A stretch of DNA of 64,000 nucleotides from Candidatus Kapaibacterium sp. (GTDB lineage: Bacteria > Bacteroidota > Ignavibacteria > Kapaibacteriales > WFXC01). Positions 63,501 to 64,000 of the stretch are shown here, piece by piece. Position numbers and translations under genes: made by a program. The notes below the pieces were generated by a model. The model made no database searches, was not told where the DNA came from, and saw only the letters and a list, made by a program, of their open reading frames with translations. The first letter of the stretch is position 1; each line of letters begins with the position of its first letter. The stretch is taken from the NCBI GenBank assembly GCA_015490805.1, contig WFXC01000006.1:1-64000 (forward strand). The letters are read 5' to 3'.

Positions 63501-63996
63501 CCGATGCCGTCGTTGTCCCCGGAAGCACTGGCCGCTGATACAATGGCATTGCTACAACGGCGATATCGCGAGAAGGTGGAGCAAATTCCACAGCTCCAAT
63601 ATCCGGATCGGTGAGGCTACGAAGGGTACCGAAGATATCGCGAGTGGTTCTCCACGCAACGGCTGCGGCTCCATTGAACAATCGTTGACGCGGTATAAAC
63701 GAAGTATCTGACTCGAAATAGGGCGGAGCTTCTACAGAATGCATCTCTTTCCCTGTAGCGTACTGCCACCAGTACAATGACGGATATACCACACTGCCAC
63801 TACGAATCAGCGCTCCGTCCGAAAAGAAGCCATTGTAATCACTGTTGATGTTGGTCAGCGGAGCGCGGTAGTCGACCGCTACGCCTTGAGCAAAAGCAGC
63901 GAAAAGATTGTTGTAAATGTACACATTGTTAGACCCATACACCCTCAGAGCAGCACTATAGGAGGAACTCCCTCTAAGGGAAACCGTATTATGCAC
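54553..63996 (-). CDS. giant secreted protein (N-terminus beyond window): beta-helix, CARDB repeats, DUF11/DUF7619-like region, dockerin-like C-terminus
   Basis: Repeated PDLVVQNLQSS.../PPPDLQILSVTAPSVVTAGTQVTVQYQIYNAGTG CARDB-like units; SSDPNEIIGPEGYG...; C-term DVNLDGVVDATDRTIVRNNTFRVTQVP. ORF is open to the window edge. Confidence 0.85.
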   Translation of the reverse strand: MHNTVSLRGSSSYSAALRVYGSNNVYIYNNLFAAFAQGVAVDYRAPLTNINSDYNGFFSDGALIRSGSVVYPSLYWWQYATGKEMHSVEAPPYFESDTSFIPRQRLFNGAAAVAWRTTRDIFGTLRSLTDPDIGAVEFAPPSRDIAVVAMPLYQRPVLPGTTTASVVVQNQGGATVTSLKLRWKLAGTLQPLVAWNGTLAPGQTVEVPLGAITLVDRTTQEVEVWVHQVNGQTDQNQANDTLRRTVAPGLAGIYTVGPGAPPPDFAGIAQAVQALDTYGVADSVIFQIRSGTYTESVTIAPIRGASSTATVTFMSETEDSTDVVWKPSNSSFLVLIGASHLVFRDLTLRGNSSLLVRLLGNVRNLRFQRVRFVGERNGGFLWLAQGGVRDTAIQITQCVFVATQNYVTGIRVKPSIGTTHIAIDSTVVENCYTGMSIANARLALQQCRIAQSRTYGVLLDNVAAGSEVRRNWITVSAGRAIALQNVQGQSADRCVLANNMLVGGINIWGTQQFVDIVFNSVVASSTPLQVSSSPQSMRILNNIFMSSTGGLTFDISSLGANSTFDYNAFYTTGQNLGRIAGQYYNSLSHLQNATQTNQNSVFANPLFVSATDLHSRQAQFDSAATPLSFVTLDWDGEARDPNYPDIGADELEVRNNDIGIIALLQPQTACGLTSGTIVKVAIQNYGFNQITTAQIGLWIQSTSTTWSMTTTATNIALAPGDTIHFQFPSGFDFSEPSRYHFRIWTNLAGDPDRSNDTLETVVYHIPVIAQFPYVEGFEDWEGGWLPEGNAEWEWGEPGGALIAAAGQGSKAYVTNLNGGVSQYGYQILMSPCIDFSNLTYDPVLQFQHIWTPNSEHWVDISTDGGSTWTRVTPIWSGNSNGWKQTQHRLVGYAGSTNARLRIVMRRSSNWYGTEGVGVDQVRLSELPAYDLAVTAIEAPSTSCRLSTSESIVVRLTNRGGEVATTCTIGWHVTGATVTSGSQTVTGFAIQTDQTTTITVAAGLDLSSIAHYTLKVWVDFANDARPENDTLEVSVQHLPVYVPATIASMTPANGSSNLSLPITFTWEPAANATHYDLYIWEATTNTRPAQPVRSNLTAIQTRYGNLEYGKSYRWQVVAKYVCLDSTVETDGPIYTFAVRHLPDLRVASISVPPASVVAGSSLPLSWQVQNIGQGATLSQSWYEHVYLSADTSFETTGDNLYLGSVPNLGFLLPGESYVRNRSFTAPVVAGTFSVFVRIQPRTLQEARTDNNITRSVGTVQITLPPRPDLVISQVAGVPQTVFGNDTLTILYTVRNEGNQFVPPQNIWTRITLLAVDNSETFGLGTFTLQLTDTLQVNTTTTGSAQVVIPHTAVGKYFLILDVDATNRVQEEAENNNRWVSTDTLNVLLFPPPDLVPQSVTGATVAYSGTDYGLTWTVKNEGLSQVLESGWVDRVYLCATPVFRRSAVVDSFAVVRSNNPRLQRDSAYTVIRSFPVPNGLSGTYYWYLLTDAANTVFEYYAAAESNNLLRSAAVQFRVPATPDLVVQNLQSSTTAVYRGGNLQLQWEVTNQGNAAANQWMDGVILSRSSVWNPRQHIGVLKTVSHSAALASSATVTVATVVTIPSDLSPGVYYLFVQTDISDRLYEHQGEDNNIGGPVGIVVQVPPTPESDLAVSIVTAPTIASSGTVVHLSYRVENVGSARTGSYYRTDRIELVETGTNAVKQRSRVGVRGRLAPGDSYTRTVSLEIPNGISGSHLLRIQVGDRWDTQSGNNVTTASLLVQLTPPPDLQILSVTAPSVVTAGTQVTVQYQIYNAGTGATRSNWIDRILIGSAPVPAGSGSIGWINQTQPLAAGATRTVTTQVTIPPHLVGHFYLMVSADDNNEVYEHGKEANNVFVTTVTVTPAPRSDLIVSEIVLPTTATLGDMVTVSYRVRNIGTNAAVGLNTDGLFWSADQVFDAAFDPLFGTRSYYLGLQPGHQTPQMTLTAPFYDVEVTLAQHSVVRTNLRAAIQEATVTNNTLISTTAVAVQVRTLTLGVTTQTLLPAGRRIYYKMTVPAGYDILLTVTSNVQSGINEAYVAFERVPKLTDYDFAHQEPYGTDKIVLIPDTRSGDYYLMVRNLTGQDETLTLYARALPFSIFRITPDVMGQGQVTCRVLGAGFTDSVYFQLKDPISQEIVSTALTVRVLSRMEAEIRWLLHAVSTGTYHLVAANGTAATVQLDSALVVEPARPWFLGVRTAQPSSVRGGRSFHVWNHFVNKSNVDIPVVMGNAYLPTAVDRIITSENCLLMNDLSIANTSVTRASYSVFDSSAQRTVQVVPFLVRDLPPNASFSIGYKLVFATEVVQHDGSSYYVSPIRVRGVDDVGYLIHLLATWEVLRRGVMANPQPFLQDDLLRVLALTAPDPKAFRDSMLTAYMYAGWLSEEDTVGYWLLSAVFDTVMVWMDEVASSRTDDGVIPPPDAAVGPCLPCEFQKRQGQQPLFFHSSVIRKACEWLQTFLRWLNYAKCGIAIAECALSIGDVVIGAASGPIGWVVAAYKVITCGYGLYSDCFSDDPSTISEVGTNTIGAVASSAIEVESVRGYTPRVWDPEKRVYRQRLQIKDMKVYAKRLTSPYRNADGKWQFSEKKLVRQSVRGAAKIVGKSFAVALAKNLIVFALNRFCKDYVTPPVVILRSSDPNEIIGPEGYGAERLIARGSQLAYQVKFENVSTATAPAQRVEITVPLDDDFDPRTFRLGQMGFGPYVLQVPENRSTINKVYDLPDSLGFDLMVTAGIDVANHRLFWYLQTIDPATQMPPLASQPELGFLPPNDSTGKGEGFVTFTIEPNRNMPNGDTLVAQATIVFDQNDPLSTNVWTNQLEGEAPWARLLPLPPFLDTTLVELRWNVGQDDSLGVGVQNYDLYVSIDGGPWQEIARAIEDTTYDYVGERGRSYAFFVVARDSVGNTEWQDTAEAFTMILSRPLRVSMTAFLQGPYETTTGTMHTLLNQQHYLPMTDPYLNSVTVSSVTSAVVDWVLVELRRADTPAVVVARKAALMRSDGILLDPDGQTVVKFFNVAEGAYYIVIRHRNHLAIMSTSAVVLSENAIASLEFTSSSSAAYQQFMPPLIQLSVGVYGMVAGDAFADGIINARDRVSVRNASGSVGYDASDVNLDGVVDATDRTIVRNNTFRVTQVP

Positions 63997-64000
63997 GAAC

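Overview
64 kb chromosomal window, probably from the Bacteroidetes/Chlorobi/Kapabacteria (FCB) group: the basis is T9SS-type C-terminal domains, TAnnTTTG-like -7 boxes and gene content (inference). From left to right it contains: (1) the 3' end of a CDS and a putative lipoprotein gene; (2) a cluster of palindromes followed by a complete type III-B CRISPR effector operon, cmr1-cas10(cmr2)-cmr3-cmr4-cmr5-cmr6, with no array, cas1/2, cas6 or CARF effector in the window; (3) the converging rpoC-rpoB-rplL-rplJ-rplA-rplK-nusG-secE locus and a cluster of five tRNAs (Trp, Thr, Gly-UCC, Gly-CCC, Tyr) with no tuf gene; (4) an FtsX-like permease, TPR proteins, etfBA, a DUF151/UVR protein, tRNA-Met(CAU), and an SF1 helicase with a DEDDh exonuclease spliced into it; (5) rpmB, a B12-dependent RNR (nrdJ) and hrcA; (6) three giant secreted proteins (beta-helix/ASH/T9SS; IgGFc-binding-like/ASH/cohesin-like/T9SS; CARDB/beta-helix/dockerin-like); (7) a single-chain type IIG-like restriction-methyltransferase. 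The most unusual signal is inside cas10: a 66-bp in-frame duplication whose 34-bp unique core is the antisense of a tRNA 3' half (variable region, T-arm, acceptor), most like tRNA-Arg. Others worth checking are the helicase-exonuclease insertion, the tRNA-Gly pair differing only at positions 32 and 34, the cohesin-like/dockerin-like pair, a structured nrdJ leader, and a 28-bp repeat duplicating the 3' end of the restriction gene.
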